Assembly (NCBI GenBank): GCA_000151295.1
Contig: GG745364.1
Span: 360,323 to 424,322 of the forward strand
Reading direction: 5' to 3'
Length of the DNA: 64,000 nucleotides
Source of the DNA: Allomyces macrogynus ATCC 38327
Taxonomy: Eukaryota; Blastocladiomycota; Blastocladiomycetes; Blastocladiales; Blastocladiaceae
The notes under the pieces: model-generated
What the model was told of the DNA's origin: nothing
What the model saw: the letters and a program-made list of their open reading frames with translations, nothing else
Database searches by the model: none
Made by a program: the position numbers and the translations under genes
In this document: piece by piece, positions 35,529 through 46,826 of the stretch
Numbering within the stretch: position 1 is the stretch's first letter
How the letters are laid out: each line of letters opens with the position of its first letter

Positions 35529-35852
35529 CAAGTGTTGGTGCGAGACACGTGGGAGACGCGCCGTGGTTAAGGCAAAACAGATTTTACCCACCTATTTTAG
35601 CACCCGCGCCGCGGGCTGCTGCAGGCAGCTGCTGATCGACGACAGTCGATGCCCGCGGACTTGTACTCCTCCTGGCCTCGCCAAGCGCAACACGTCCCAA
35701 AAAATGAGGCTGCGTCGTCGACGACTGCTCCGTCGCTCCCCACACCTTTAGTGATACCCAGCCCCACGCTCAGCTCAGCCAGCTGCTTTGGCCGGCCGCC
35801 CCGGCGCTGCTTCTCGCTTGGTTGTCAAAACGCAAATACCCGGCCTGCTTTT
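35529..35852 (-). repeat. Right arm of a perfect 324-bp inverted repeat
   Basis: Exact reverse complement of 34477-34800, so the pair spans 34477-35852 (1376 bp). Identity over all 324 bases implies a very recent duplication, ongoing gene conversion, or an assembly artefact. Confidence 0.95.
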
Positions 35853-36219
35853 ACGAGGATATGCTCGAACATGGCGCAACAAAAGAAGTGGAGAGGTGGG
35901 AGCTCAGTCCAGAGTTCAGTATTCAGATTAGTTCGCGACAAATGCAATTTGCGGCTGCAAGGAACTGCAGCTCCATTCATTCCAACGCTCGCGAGAAGCC
36001 GCACGAGTGAGGCATGGCATTTTGGAAACATTTGGTCAATATGCAATGGTATTGATTCAAACACTGAAACAGCGTAGTTGGCACCACACCAACCAGCGGC
36101 CGATAAAGAACAGCAAAAACGGAGCGAGGGACAGAAACGCAAAAGCAAAAAAAAAAAATATTCCAGGGAACACTCGCGGGCGCATGTCAGCGGGAGCGGG
36201 TTCGGTCGACGCCGTGTAG
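35853..36219. other. Intergenic, no gene seen
   Basis: Flank between the inverted repeat and the 3' end of the secreted-protein gene. It includes a run of A near 36150-36158. Confidence 0.4.
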
Positions 36220-37617
36220 CTAACTCATCGACGCAAGCGAAACGCCGGACCCGCTTAGTGGCGTGCGGTCCTTGTTGTAGGGCTTTTGCTCCTCGACAAA
36301 CTGCTTGTAGTCGTCGAACCACTGGAGGATGAACGGCGAGGGTAAGGGTTAATAACCAACCTGAACGAACCGACAAGCGTCAGCGCAATTGTGCGTACCC
36401 CGCCAAAATCGAGCCCAGCAAAGTGGTGGAGACTTGAAACCCACTGACCGTACCGCTCTACACGCGCTCAAATCATCAGTCCAGTCCCAAGTACAGTCGG
36501 CGCCGAGGGTTCACCACGTACCCGGCTGCGGCACGCGCGTCTCCGCAAAAAACCGATCAAATAGGCCCACAATGTGCACAGCACTCGCGGCGCGGTCGTC
36601 GCGAATCGACTCCATGTATTCGCGCAGGACTTGCCGGTAAATGGGCGGCAGTTTCGACGAGTAGAGCTTGACCATCTTGCCCTTGGCCGCGTTGACCTAC
36701 AGTCCGAATCAACGCAACAGTGGGCGTGTTCGTGGGTGGACAGGGCGCAAAACGGGCGGACCTTGGCCTCGAGGAACGCCGTGTTGTTGTCGGCGTTGAT
36801 AAGGAGGACCAGGTCCTTGTGGTAGGATCCGGTATGGCCGGGTTCCGGGTCGGGCGTGCGGCGCGGCGGTCCCCATGCGGCGGTGGTCGCGTTTGCGTTG
36901 TACCCGGCGATCCAGGGGTCGCAAAAGTCGGCTTCGCGCTAGGGATGGGGGCCGGGACGTGAGCAATCCGACACGACGCGAGCAATCCGCACCCGAAAGA
37001 CTACGAGGCGAGACGCGTACCCCACGGTAATGCGCCTGCAAATTGCCGACCATAAACTCCATGACTTCCTGGGCCTACAAGACGCCCACCACGGTGAGCG
37101 ATCCGGACCAACACGTCACGATTCGTTCGCTGCACATATACTTCGAGCTTGTGGTCGCACTGCAGCCGGCACCCGGCCTGTCTCGCCTCGGCTGCCGAGG
37201 CAAACGTGACCACGACGCCGTCCTGCACGCACTGGAACTCGCCGGCGTCGCGGCATTTGTACCCGACCTTTGCGTCGCTCGAATGTGCCCATTGCAACGG
37301 GCACGTGCCAACGGGTGCCTGACCGCGCATCACGCGCGGCGGCGGTGCGTCGAGGACCGCCTGCTTATTGGTGAATGCGACGCGTGCGACGCGGGTCCTG
37401 CGCGTAAATCAAATTCTTAGCCGGAGGATGAAGGCCAGTGCGCGAGAGGCGTGACGAGAACGCACGAGCGGCGTCGCGGCAGAGTCGACGCGTCAGCAGT
37501 AACTGCAAGCAGCACTGCGGCGACGACGAGCGCGGTAATGGCGGCCAGCAACCGGCCGGAGCGGAGCGCGAGGTTGGACTTGGTCATGGGTGTTGTGGTC
37601 GTTGTCGTTTTCATCAT
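36220..37617 (-). CDS. Spliced secreted or membrane-anchored protein, unrecognised
   Basis: The start is at 37617 (MMKTTTTTTPMTKSN) or 37587 (MTKSN), followed by a hydrophobic segment (LLAAITALVVAAVLLAVTAD) that would act as signal peptide or anchor. Downstream exons in the same direction are Cys-rich: GTCPLQWAHSSDAKVGYKC, GEFQCVQDGVVVTFASAAEA and CRLQCDHKLEVYVQ (37320-37100). Then EVMEFMVGNLQAHYRG, a DFCDPWIAGYNANATTAAWG exon (two sequons), and DLVLLINADNNTAFLEAKV. The next parts are KGKMVKLYSSKLPPIYRQVL and a last exon WFDDYKQFVEEQKPYNKDR (36321-36220). Exact junctions are uncertain. The even cysteine content and sequons fit an extracytoplasmic protein. I do not recognise the family. Confidence 0.6.
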
Positions 37618-38350
37618 GACGTGCAGCTTGGCGCGCGAAAAGTCGTTGGGAGCTGGAGAGAGTGAGCGAAGAGCGATGGAAGTGGGCCGGCCTGGCTCGA
37701 CACAACGCGACCGCGCCTCTGAGTCAACGCGCCTGCCAACCACTCCTCTTCCTGACAACCAGCACTGTGCCCCCACCTGACCCAGTACACACGAAGCCAC
37801 ACCACCATCTGCATGGTCCAGTATAAATCCTGCGCTGCACCCCGCCCCCTTCATGCTCTGTGTCTTTGTTTACCTTAGTAAACTAGCAACACACTTAGTG
37901 TAAATATTCGGACGTTGACGATTGCCCACAGACGAGCGTACAACCTGGCGTACCGCGTGCTTTTGCGAGCGCACGGTGCGTTCGGGGCTCGATTTGGCCC
38001 AGATAGCCGAGTCCGTTGGTTCTTTTGCTGGATTTATGCATTGCCTCTAGTTGGTGATGACGACGTCAAGACCTACCTTGTGCTCGCTCGCATTGCTGGC
38101 TGTGTGATTGTCGGCGACGACGTTACTGATAGCGATGGGGCGACACAGACCAACTCATCACTGCTGCCATCATGGACGTGGCCCGTCGGACGAACTGTTA
38201 ATGTTTCTCCTGTCAAGCTGTCACCTCACTTCGGTCCAGCCAAAGACCTCGGCTTGACAGTGACCTCGGGGTTCGAGTCGTCAAAATCCAATCATGAGCG
38301 AAGAAATTACGTCCAAACTGCAAACAACATGTATTCGACAAAAAGAACCG
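37618..38350. other. Intergenic, no gene seen
   Basis: Between the 5' end of the secreted-protein gene and the 3' end of SDH4. A TATAAAT lies at 37822 on the plus strand but no ATG-initiated gene follows. Confidence 0.4.
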
Positions 38351-39070
38351 CTATGCCTCGACCACCTCCCGCTCATCGCGCGCCCGCCAGACACGGCGGA
38401 ATGACTCGGCCATGCCCACATCCTGCGTGTTGATCCGCCAGCACCCGTAGAGCACCAACATCGTCAAGCCGCGCAACGCCCAATTCGCGGCCTTACCGCC
38501 ACGCGGGTACCGACGCACCGGAACGTAATCGGTCACGACCTGGTCGAGCCCGAGGTGCATGTGCGCGACGAGCGTGCTGGCGAGAATCATGTCGTTGATA
38601 GGGTCGGCGCCAACGACCATGGCATAGCCGATCGTCGGGAGCAGCGCGACCGACAGGGCGCGTTCGTAGACCCAGTGATGGCTGCCGTGGAATTGCGCGT
38701 CGGTCGCGGCTTTACGTTCGGCGTCGAGCGCGGCCTGCTCGGCGTCGCTGAGCTCGAGCTCGTTGGTGGGTTTGGGCGGCGTGGTGGCGGCAGCAGCGGC
38801 GGCGTCGGTCGATGCGGGGGTGGGCGAACCAGTGGATGGAGTGGCAGCCGCGGCGACAGTGGATTCGGTCGCGGTACTGGCGAGACTTGTGGTCGCGGAA
38901 CTTGCCGGGCTCACGGCAGCGGCCTCCGGCTTCAAGGTGGTCGTGGCAGTCGATGCCCAGCGCGGCGCGCAAATGAGCGGGCGCAGTGCAAGCGGCACAG
39001 AGCGTGTCGCGGGCGTGGCCGCGAGGCGGCGTGCGGGTGCGGTGGCGGCCAAAGTCAAGGAGCGGATCAT
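38351..39070 (-). CDS. SDH4: Succinate dehydrogenase membrane anchor subunit (CybS)
   Basis: Small membrane subunit of respiratory complex II in the mitochondrial inner membrane, helping to bind haem b and ubiquinone. It is intronless, with start ATG at 39070 (MIRSLTLAATAPARRLAATP), a basic mitochondrial presequence; 239 residues. After an unusually long Ala/Thr/Ser-rich linker (residues ~45-110) comes the conserved domain: GSHHWVYERALSVALLPTI (helix I), STLVAHMHLGLDQVVTDY (helix II with the haem-ligand-type His and the quinone-site Asp-Tyr), RRYPRGGKAANWALRG and a third helix before TQDVGMAESFRRVW. The linker is longer than usual in this family. An upstream in-frame Met at 39124 is possible. 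Confidence 0.9.
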   Translation of the reverse strand: MIRSLTLAATAPARRLAATPATRSVPLALRPLICAPRWASTATTTLKPEAAAVSPASSATTSLASTATESTVAAAATPSTGSPTPASTDAAAAAATTPPKPTNELELSDAEQAALDAERKAATDAQFHGSHHWVYERALSVALLPTIGYAMVVGADPINDMILASTLVAHMHLGLDQVVTDYVPVRRYPRGGKAANWALRGLTMLVLYGCWRINTQDVGMAESFRRVWRARDEREVVEA

Positions 39071-39591
39071 GGTCGTGGTCGCTGCAGTTCTGGCCGCAAA
39101 ACTGGCCTGGGAAGCTTGAAACAAGTCGGAGCCTCGAGTGCGACACGGTGCAGCTAGTTGGACGGGTCGTGGGCACGTCGATGGCGTAAACGCAGGACAA
39201 CTACGTTGAGAACGACGGCAGGGAAATCAGCAAAGGAGCGGGCCAGTCAAACAAGTTGTGATCAATGAGGTGTCAGACCCATTGGTGCCGCGTGACACGA
39301 CCGCCTTGTGGGCTGCTTGTTCGTTCCCTCTGTTCTCTCTGTGCTCGTCCTCGGCAAATCCGCTGATCGCGCGTGTCGTCGTCGGCTTGTCGGCGCTCCA
39401 TCTCTCCGCGCGCTTGTTAGCTGCCCGCAATCGCTGAAGACCGCCTGCGCGACGAGCCTGGCCCCGTTGCTCCGTCAAGAGCCGCGTCCGATCACTGTGC
39501 TTGCTTGCTCGACCACTTGCGCCCCCCCCCCCTTCCCACTGCACCCGGTCGACCCAACCCGACAAAGCTCCCGGCCGAACAGTCATTCGCC
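39071..39591. other. Divergent promoter region SDH4 / ELYS-like gene
   Basis: Intergenic. A run of 11 C lies at 39532-39542 in the leader of the plus-strand gene. No other gene is seen. Confidence 0.5.
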
Positions 39592-42500
39592 ATGCAGAAA
39601 ATCTCGCACGCCAACAAGCGCGTATCGAGAGCACACACCGACCCGAAGCTGCCCAAAATGTCCATCAATGACATGATCAAGGCGCACGTAAGCAGTCATT
39701 GCATCCTGCACTATCCCTCTTTGATCATCCGCGACCTGACGATGACCTCGTCCATGTTTCATTGGGATTGACCACAGTTTGCGGCGCCGGACCCGCCCAC
39801 CGCGACGGACCTGTTTGCCGGCGTGCCCGACCGGCACCCGCGCCTGCACGCCCCGCACGCGCGCCCGTTCTTCGACCAGCTCACGCAGCTCGTCAACCCG
39901 GACCGGTCGCGATGGGCGAGTACGTTTTCCGCGCTACCGATGCGAACCTGAAGTGGTCCCGTTCTGACCCAACCGACTCTGCAGACCTTTACCCGCACGC
40001 ATCGACGCTCGCCCTGACCAGGCTGCGTGACCTGGTCTTTGAGCAGCCGCTCAAGCAGGGCGCGCGGTACTCGCATTTCCAGCACTTTATCGTACGTGTT
40101 CTCTGAGGTCTGCCGTGATCTGTGCTCTTACAAGTCCTGACCACCTTCTCCACCCGTCAAACAACAGATCATGTATATTCTCGCCGACGCCGGGTCGACC
40201 GCGCTCGTCGACGCGTACTGCACGACCTACCGCATCGACCCCGTGCTCGCGCACGTGCCGATCGCGCTTGCTGCCATAGACCGCGGCGACTACGAGGTAC
40301 AGTTTCCACGTCATGTCTATACTCCCTCTCCTCCACGGCACTCCTGACCAATTTGCATTCCCATCAGACGGTCCGCGCGCACGCGTTCCACGTCCAAGCG
40401 CGGCACCCGGCCATGTCCCCGTTCGCCGACCCCCTGATCCGCGCCCTCGCCGCAGCAGGCCAGAACGAGACGGTGCGGTGGCTCGCGCCCATGATCGGGT
40501 ACGCCATGGACCTCGACTTGGCGATCCAAGTGTGTCTCAACCTGCCGCGCGGTCCGCAGGAACTCGTCGAAATGGCACACAACGACGAAGATCTCGCCGC
40601 CGTCATTCACGCGTTCAGTAACCCCGCAGCGACCGCGTCGCACCTCGCTGCGCGCCGCGACGCCCTCGAACTGGCACCGACCGCGCGTGTCGCGGCCGCC
40701 GTGCGGCTGCTCTTGGATGAGATGCGCCTGCCCGCATCGCCGGCTTTCGCGCACACCATGTTCCACGTGCTCGTGCACCACCGGCTGTTTGTGGACGCCG
40801 GGTTATGGGCACACGTGTTGGCGCGGGACCTGCGGTATGCAGTCGGCCGCGAAACGCGCGCGCGGATCATGGAGGAGGTGGTCCGGGACCGGATGTGGAC
40901 GGACGAAGCCAGCGAACTGGAGATGAAGATCGCGCAAGTGGATGCGGCCGCAGGGCCGGGCTTAGCGGCCGAGGATGTCGTTGTGGGCGGCGCGCACGAG
41001 CAGGACGCGGAGATGGCTGATGCCGAGGACACGCACGGCGCGGACCAGACCACCCCGCGCGCCGTGTCGGCAGCGGTGTCGACTTCGACGGCGGACACCA
41101 CCCCCACGCCCACGACCGCGGCCCCAACCACGGCGTCTGCGACCCCCAGCGGCGGCGCGCCGTCGTTCGGGTTCGCGTTCAGGTCGAACACGCCGAGTAC
41201 CGTGTCTACCATGCGGTTCCCGGGCACCGCATCGACCGCGCGCACGACCGCGACGCCCGATGCGGCTGCCACCTGGAGTCTACGCTAGTACCCCGAGTTC
41301 CATTGAGTACACGCCGTCGAGGCCCGCACGCAGTGACGCGGCGGCGCGTCCCTGTGGACTGGCGCCCGCAACGGCCTCCGGTAGCGCGTGGTGGCACAGC
41401 GGCAGCGGCGCACCAGCGGCGCAGACGGACGAGTCGCGGCCGGCGACGCCCATGACGCCGACGCCGCCGTCGGCCTCTCGCTCGGCACCGCGCACGCCGG
41501 CGTCGCGCATGTCGAACACGTCGGCCCGACGCACGCCCGGGTCCACCGGGCCGCGCGTGCCCTTTTCCGCGTCTCATGCGCTGCGCGATAACCCATCGCC
41601 GATGCCGGGCACCCCCCAGACGACGCAGCTCATGATCTTGATGAACCAGCACACGAGCGGGACCGAGGCGGCCGATACGGAGTCGCATGCGATCGCGGAC
41701 GAGGAGGAGGAGCGCGAGGCCGAGGCGCAGGTGGAGGAGGCGGAGGAGACGCAGCGCAAGATGGACGAGCTGCAGCGGGGGATCGAGGCAGTCATGGAGG
41801 AAGGGCGTGGGGTGGGGGAGAGATTGGGGCGTGCGATGAGCGAGGCCGGCGAGCTGGAGGAGCGTGTGGCCGATAAGCAGGCGCATGAAGAGGAGGAGGA
41901 CGAGCACGAGGAGGAGCACGACGAGGAGGAGTATGTGGAGGAGCGCGAAGAAGAAGAAGATGCGCACATGGACGAGGCTGCGGATGCGCACGACGACGTA
42001 CACGAGGACGACGGCGCGGCGGATGCGTTTTCGACGCCGTCCCCGGGTCCCGTTCCCACCCTGGCCCCGCCCCCAGCTCCGGAGCAAGTGCAAGACGACG
42101 AGGACCAGGACGGGGAGGTGGAAATGACCGACACGGCCCCGGCCACACCGGCGCCCGCGACATTCACCCTGCCCGCTGCCGGCCCGTCTCCCACGGCCGC
42201 AACCCTCGCCGCTGCCGCTGTCGGACCCGCTCCGACCACGACGCCGCCCGCTGCCACCGTCCCAGCTCCGCCGGCACGATCGCGCACCGCGTCCTCGACG
42301 TCCGCGGCCACATCGGCATCGACCCCGCAGCGCCCTCGTGCCGCGCCATCCACGGCCGCTGCTACGCCCGTGCGCCCGCGTACCGCGTTGTCGTCGACTT
42401 CCGCGACTCCGAATCGTGCATCGTCGTCGCTCACCGCGACCCCGAACCGCGCCTCGTCGTCAATCACGGCAACCCCGAAACGCCCTACCGCCGCGTCATC

Positions 42501-42951
42501 GACCGCAGCCACCCCCAAGCTCTCCACGGCCGCATCGACCCCTAAGCTCTCGACTGCCGCATTCACGCCCAAACTCCCGATCGCCACCCCAAGCCGCGGC
42601 CCGTCCGGCGCATCGACGACCCTGTCCACCCCGACCCGGACCCCGGCCCCGCCACCTCCTCCCCCCGCGATCCCATTCACCGGCGGGTCCGTCGTCCCCC
42701 AAGCCGCACGCACCGCGTCGGCCCTGCGGCAGCCGACCGCCACGACTACCCCGCCGCCGCCACCACCACCCAAGACCCCCAAGCGCCGCGGATCGGCGCT
42801 CGTCCCGGAAAACCCGACCCGGACACAGCCGCACCGGTCGGTCAGCGCGCGCATACGGGGCTCGACACGCCCGCGGCGAAGCGGGCACGGCTTCTCGCCG
42901 AGGCGGCGGTATGCGGAAGCAGCAGCCGCAGCCGCAGCCGCAGCGACCCCG
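39592..42951 (+). CDS. ELYS-like helical-domain protein with low-complexity tail, 3' end in gap
   Basis: Exons 39592-39687, 39778-39919, 39985-40091, 40168-40296 and 40368-41182 join in frame with GTAAGC/GTACGT-type donors. The encoded domain (IMYILADAGSTALVDAYC, PIALAAIDRGDYETVR, PAMSPFADPLIRALAAAGQN) resembles the alpha-helical ELYS domain of nuclear-pore assembly proteins. An intron 41183-41288 would join FGFAF to STPSSIEYTPSRP and keep the frame open; otherwise a stop occurs at 41286-41288. The tail has an acidic coiled-coil-like stretch (EEEEREAEAQVEEAEETQRK), then Ser/Thr/Pro-rich repeats (ATPNRASSS, ATPKLSTAA). The gene runs into the N gap at 42952; sequence at 43853-43914 may hold its last codons. 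The nuclear-pore role is a tentative inference. Confidence 0.6.
42918..42945 (+). repeat. CAGCCG simple repeat at the gap edge
   Basis: Tandem CAGCCG-type units, coding for an Ala run (or Gln/Pro in another frame), directly before the N gap. This is a likely reason for the assembly break. Confidence 0.7.
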
Positions 42952-43852
42952 NNNNNNNNNNNNNNNNNNNNNNNNNNNNNNNNNNNNNNNNNNNNNNNNN
43001 NNNNNNNNNNNNNNNNNNNNNNNNNNNNNNNNNNNNNNNNNNNNNNNNNNNNNNNNNNNNNNNNNNNNNNNNNNNNNNNNNNNNNNNNNNNNNNNNNNNN
43101 NNNNNNNNNNNNNNNNNNNNNNNNNNNNNNNNNNNNNNNNNNNNNNNNNNNNNNNNNNNNNNNNNNNNNNNNNNNNNNNNNNNNNNNNNNNNNNNNNNNN
43201 NNNNNNNNNNNNNNNNNNNNNNNNNNNNNNNNNNNNNNNNNNNNNNNNNNNNNNNNNNNNNNNNNNNNNNNNNNNNNNNNNNNNNNNNNNNNNNNNNNNN
43301 NNNNNNNNNNNNNNNNNNNNNNNNNNNNNNNNNNNNNNNNNNNNNNNNNNNNNNNNNNNNNNNNNNNNNNNNNNNNNNNNNNNNNNNNNNNNNNNNNNNN
43401 NNNNNNNNNNNNNNNNNNNNNNNNNNNNNNNNNNNNNNNNNNNNNNNNNNNNNNNNNNNNNNNNNNNNNNNNNNNNNNNNNNNNNNNNNNNNNNNNNNNN
43501 NNNNNNNNNNNNNNNNNNNNNNNNNNNNNNNNNNNNNNNNNNNNNNNNNNNNNNNNNNNNNNNNNNNNNNNNNNNNNNNNNNNNNNNNNNNNNNNNNNNN
43601 NNNNNNNNNNNNNNNNNNNNNNNNNNNNNNNNNNNNNNNNNNNNNNNNNNNNNNNNNNNNNNNNNNNNNNNNNNNNNNNNNNNNNNNNNNNNNNNNNNNN
43701 NNNNNNNNNNNNNNNNNNNNNNNNNNNNNNNNNNNNNNNNNNNNNNNNNNNNNNNNNNNNNNNNNNNNNNNNNNNNNNNNNNNNNNNNNNNNNNNNNNNN
43801 NNNNNNNNNNNNNNNNNNNNNNNNNNNNNNNNNNNNNNNNNNNNNNNNNNNN
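42952..43852. other. Assembly gap (901 N)
   Basis: Run of N from 42952 to 43852, hiding the 3' part of the ELYS-like gene. The true length is unknown. Confidence 0.99.
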
Positions 43853-43914
43853 GTGAGCCGGTTGCCGAAGAAAGGGGTCGTCGTGACCCGACCTGTTGCG
43901 TGACGGCTGAGTAG

Positions 43915-44260
43915 AGGAGTTGGAGGTCGATGAAGTGAAGCAGGGTGGGCGTGGATCATTTGGTTGAACGGAACATGGATGGACGCATTTGAATTTTTCA
44001 TTCTTGATCTTCAACTTTTTCCTCGCATCAGGGACGCGCATGGCCGACGCAAAGGCAGGCGCGTGGGACGGAACGACAAGATACGGGAGCCAGAAGCCAA
44101 AGATATCCATAAAAAAGGGAGACACACGACCCAACTGTATGTACACGGCACTGCAACCAAGAACAGCAACAACACGAACGCGCGCAGCAGCGGGACCAGC
44201 ATCGCCGCCACCCGAACGAGAAGCAAACCACGTTCTCCACCCTCTCCATCACCCAGCATC
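43915..44260. other. Convergent intergenic region
   Basis: Between the gapped plus-strand gene and the 3' end of the DHHC gene; no gene seen. Confidence 0.4.
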
Positions 44261-46035
44261 TCACGCCGCATTCTCCCCCACCCACGCGTACCCGTCCCTC
44301 CCGCGATACCATTTGATGAGCGGCGGGTACATGGGCCTGCACAGCGTCCACGCCAGATTCAAGCATGACCGTTTCGCGATGTTCGCGGAGGGATCCGCAT
44401 CAAACGGGTGCCGCCAATCGGGTAATGCCGCAAACCGGATATGTTCGTGCGTCGTCAAATTGGCGAGCGCGAGCCACCAGTGGTATCCCGTGAGCATCGC
44501 GAGCGACGCGCCGACCAGCGTGGTCACAATCCCGAGGGCCAAGGAGACGGGGAAGTGGGCGATCGCGTCTTTCGCGGGCAGGCGGTTGACGGACGCGTAG
44601 TGTACGAGCTGCGCGATCACGAGCGCGGTGACAAGCATGTCGAGGATGGTCGTGTGCGAAAGGAACGTGATGAAGTACCGGTAGTTGCCGAGGCCGATAC
44701 AATTGGAGACCCAGGGGCAGTGGTGGTCCTGGCAGAAATCCGGGATCGTCAGCGTGTGTCGCTCCCACCAACGAGACGACCGAGGGGAAAGGAGACGTAC
44801 GTGGTTCAGCACGCAATTATCGCACGTTGAGCAATGGAACGTGCGCGGCGAGCGGTAAATCTTGCACGTTTGGCAGTACTTGATTTCGAGGTTGCGCCCG
44901 CGGTAGGTGGTCGCGATCGGGTCGGCATCGAGAATACGTGGAAATGCGGCACCACCATGCGCCGTGTGGTGGCTCGCTGTATCGAATTGCAGGTGCGTGA
45001 ACCGTGGCTGGATGCCCGGGTCTAAGACAATCCGTCAGCACCCAAGCCCCCCTCGTTTATGAACTTGGGTCGCGTCAGCGTACCAGAAAACGATGTCATA
45101 AACAGCGCCGACAAGCTCGTCGCGTGCAAGAACGCGGCGACGAGCACGAGCGCTGGCGAAAACTCGGTCCAGACGTAGGGGGCCACAAACACGTAAAATA
45201 CGGCGGGGAGGGCAAACAGCAGGACATTGGTCACGGCAAACGACCGCTTATCGTGTGCCGTGACAAAGACGCGGTGCCGGTACCGGTTCCTCGCGCGCAG
45301 TGATCTTGCCGACACCGGTCTTGCCGCTGTTGGGTCCTTTCCGGCATCCGCGACCTCGTCCTCGTCGTTGTCGTAATCCCGTGGCGGTCCGCACAACCAC
45401 CCGGTCAAGAATGACCTCTTCCCGCCCTGCGCCGTCTGCGCCCCCACGGGCACGTCGACGCGCGTCGCCTGCACACCCAGGACGATATTGGCCCCCTGGA
45501 ACGGGACCGCGGCGGGGACACCGGCTTCAACGAGCCCGCGCATCTGCGCGTGGTACCGCACGACCGAAGCGTCGGCGATCGCCGGTGGTGGTGCCGGGTT
45601 GGACGTGGTCCGTGCAGGAGGGCGCACGAGGGTCGGTGCTGCACGTGGGGTGGATGCGCGCGTGGTACCGGCACCGGGCGCAGTCCGGTTCGACCGGTGG
45701 TGTGGGGACAGGGCGAGCATAGTCGGCGCCTGGTCCGAGTTGAGGTACGATGCGAGTGCGGGGGGTAAGGTTGATGCGGCCGAGCCCGGGGGTGGTGGAG
45801 ACGGCGAGTCGGGTGCGGGCAGGACCACGTCCCAGCGCGGCACGGTGGGGCGGCGCGAGGAGGCGAGCGAGGCCGAGGTGGAGTTGGCGCCGGTCGACAG
45901 GGCGACGTTGGGCAGGAGCGACGCGGACCGTGGTGCGGCAGCGGCAGCAGCAGCACGGCGGTCGGGCGGGGGTGGTGGGCTGGGTGGAGGCGATGTCGAC
46001 GAGGACTGGGCGAGGCGCAGGCGGTCGTAGGCCAT
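44261..46035 (-). CDS. DHHC protein S-acyltransferase, Erf2 / ZDHHC9-14-18-like
   Basis: Palmitoyltransferase that modifies cysteines of membrane proteins; Erf2 acts on Ras. Exons (minus): 46035-45084, 45021-44801 and 44728-44261. Introns are 62 and 72 bp with donors GTACGC and GTACGT; the result is 546 residues in frame. It begins MAYDRLRLAQ with a long Pro/Ala/Ser-rich cytosolic N-terminus. Then come two hydrophobic segments (VLLFALPAVFYVFVAPYVW; ALVLVAAFLHATSLSALFM), SDPGIQPR just after, and the cysteine-rich domain CQTCKIYRSPRTFHCSTCDN ending in D392-H-H-C395 with PWVSNCIGLGNYRYF. Two further membrane segments follow (MLVTALVIAQLVHYA; LALGIVTTLVGASLAMLTGY). The TSFSDPG motif and RPPR-like cysteine-rich domain match the Erf2 group. 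A Met at 46119 is an alternative start. Confidence 0.93.
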
Positions 46036-46826
46036 TGGTGTCGGGGGTCCAGGGCCGGCGTGGAGCGGGGCGAGGCGGGGCCGTGTCACTGGGGCGACAG
46101 ATTTATGGATGGCGCGCACGGAGCGAGCGAGTGCGGCAAGTTAGCGGCGTCGGGGAGCGAGCGCCGGCCGCGCGCGCCGCATCTTTGCTGGATCGCTGGG
46201 CCTGTCGGTCGGCGCCGCCGATGCCGATGCGGTCGTGGTGCTCTTCATCGCGGGGCAACTTCAGTGCGACTTGCGGTGCACCAACCTCCCCTTCTTGGAT
46301 CGAGCCCACGTGCTCCATCCACCGCATCCACCGCACGCCCGCCACCGCATGCGTGCGATCCATCCACGGGCCGCCCACGCGCCAGACGCGCCCCCCCAGG
46401 GCCTCGCCAGACACGCGCGCCATGGCGTGCCCGCGCGATTGATCCATGGGCGCGAACGCCGCCCCGTTTGCGCTGGGCAAGCCGTTCTGGATCGTACACA
46501 CGGGCCTGCGCATGCCGCGGTGAAGATGCGCTCGCCTGCCAGTTTTCCTTCCTGTTTTCACGACCTGGTCACCTTCGTGGCCACGCGCTCCACCTCGTGC
46601 ACGGCGACTGCCGACCTGCTCTCAGCTCGGCAGAGCCTACGCTCACCAGACCGCGCCCCAGTCGGTCCGGAGGCGGCACGACGCGTCTATTTGCGTGCGC
46701 CCGCACCTTCAACCGTATCTCAAAAAACAAATTCAAGGAGTTCGCGCGCATGTGGGCCAACCTCAACGACCCTGCCGCCGCTGCTCTTGCTCTCCAACTT
46801 CAGCAACCACAGCAACAGCAACCAGC
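46036..46826. other. Divergent promoter region DHHC gene / first PLP gene
   Basis: Intergenic; only overlapping chance frames are present. Confidence 0.4.

Noticed and set aside
37915..38433. 172-codon plus-strand frame
   Set aside because: Begins with TTG, has no ATG start, overlaps the SDH4 3' end antisense and shows no domain.
41183..41288. Premature stop in the ELYS-like gene
   Set aside because: A 106-bp intron ending TACGCTAG joins FGFAF to STPSSIEY in frame, so a truncation is not needed, although the donor is weak.
41574..42854. 426-codon minus-strand frame over the ELYS-like tail
   Set aside because: Val/Gly/Asp-rich mirror of a Thr/Pro/Ala-rich coding tail; no independent features.
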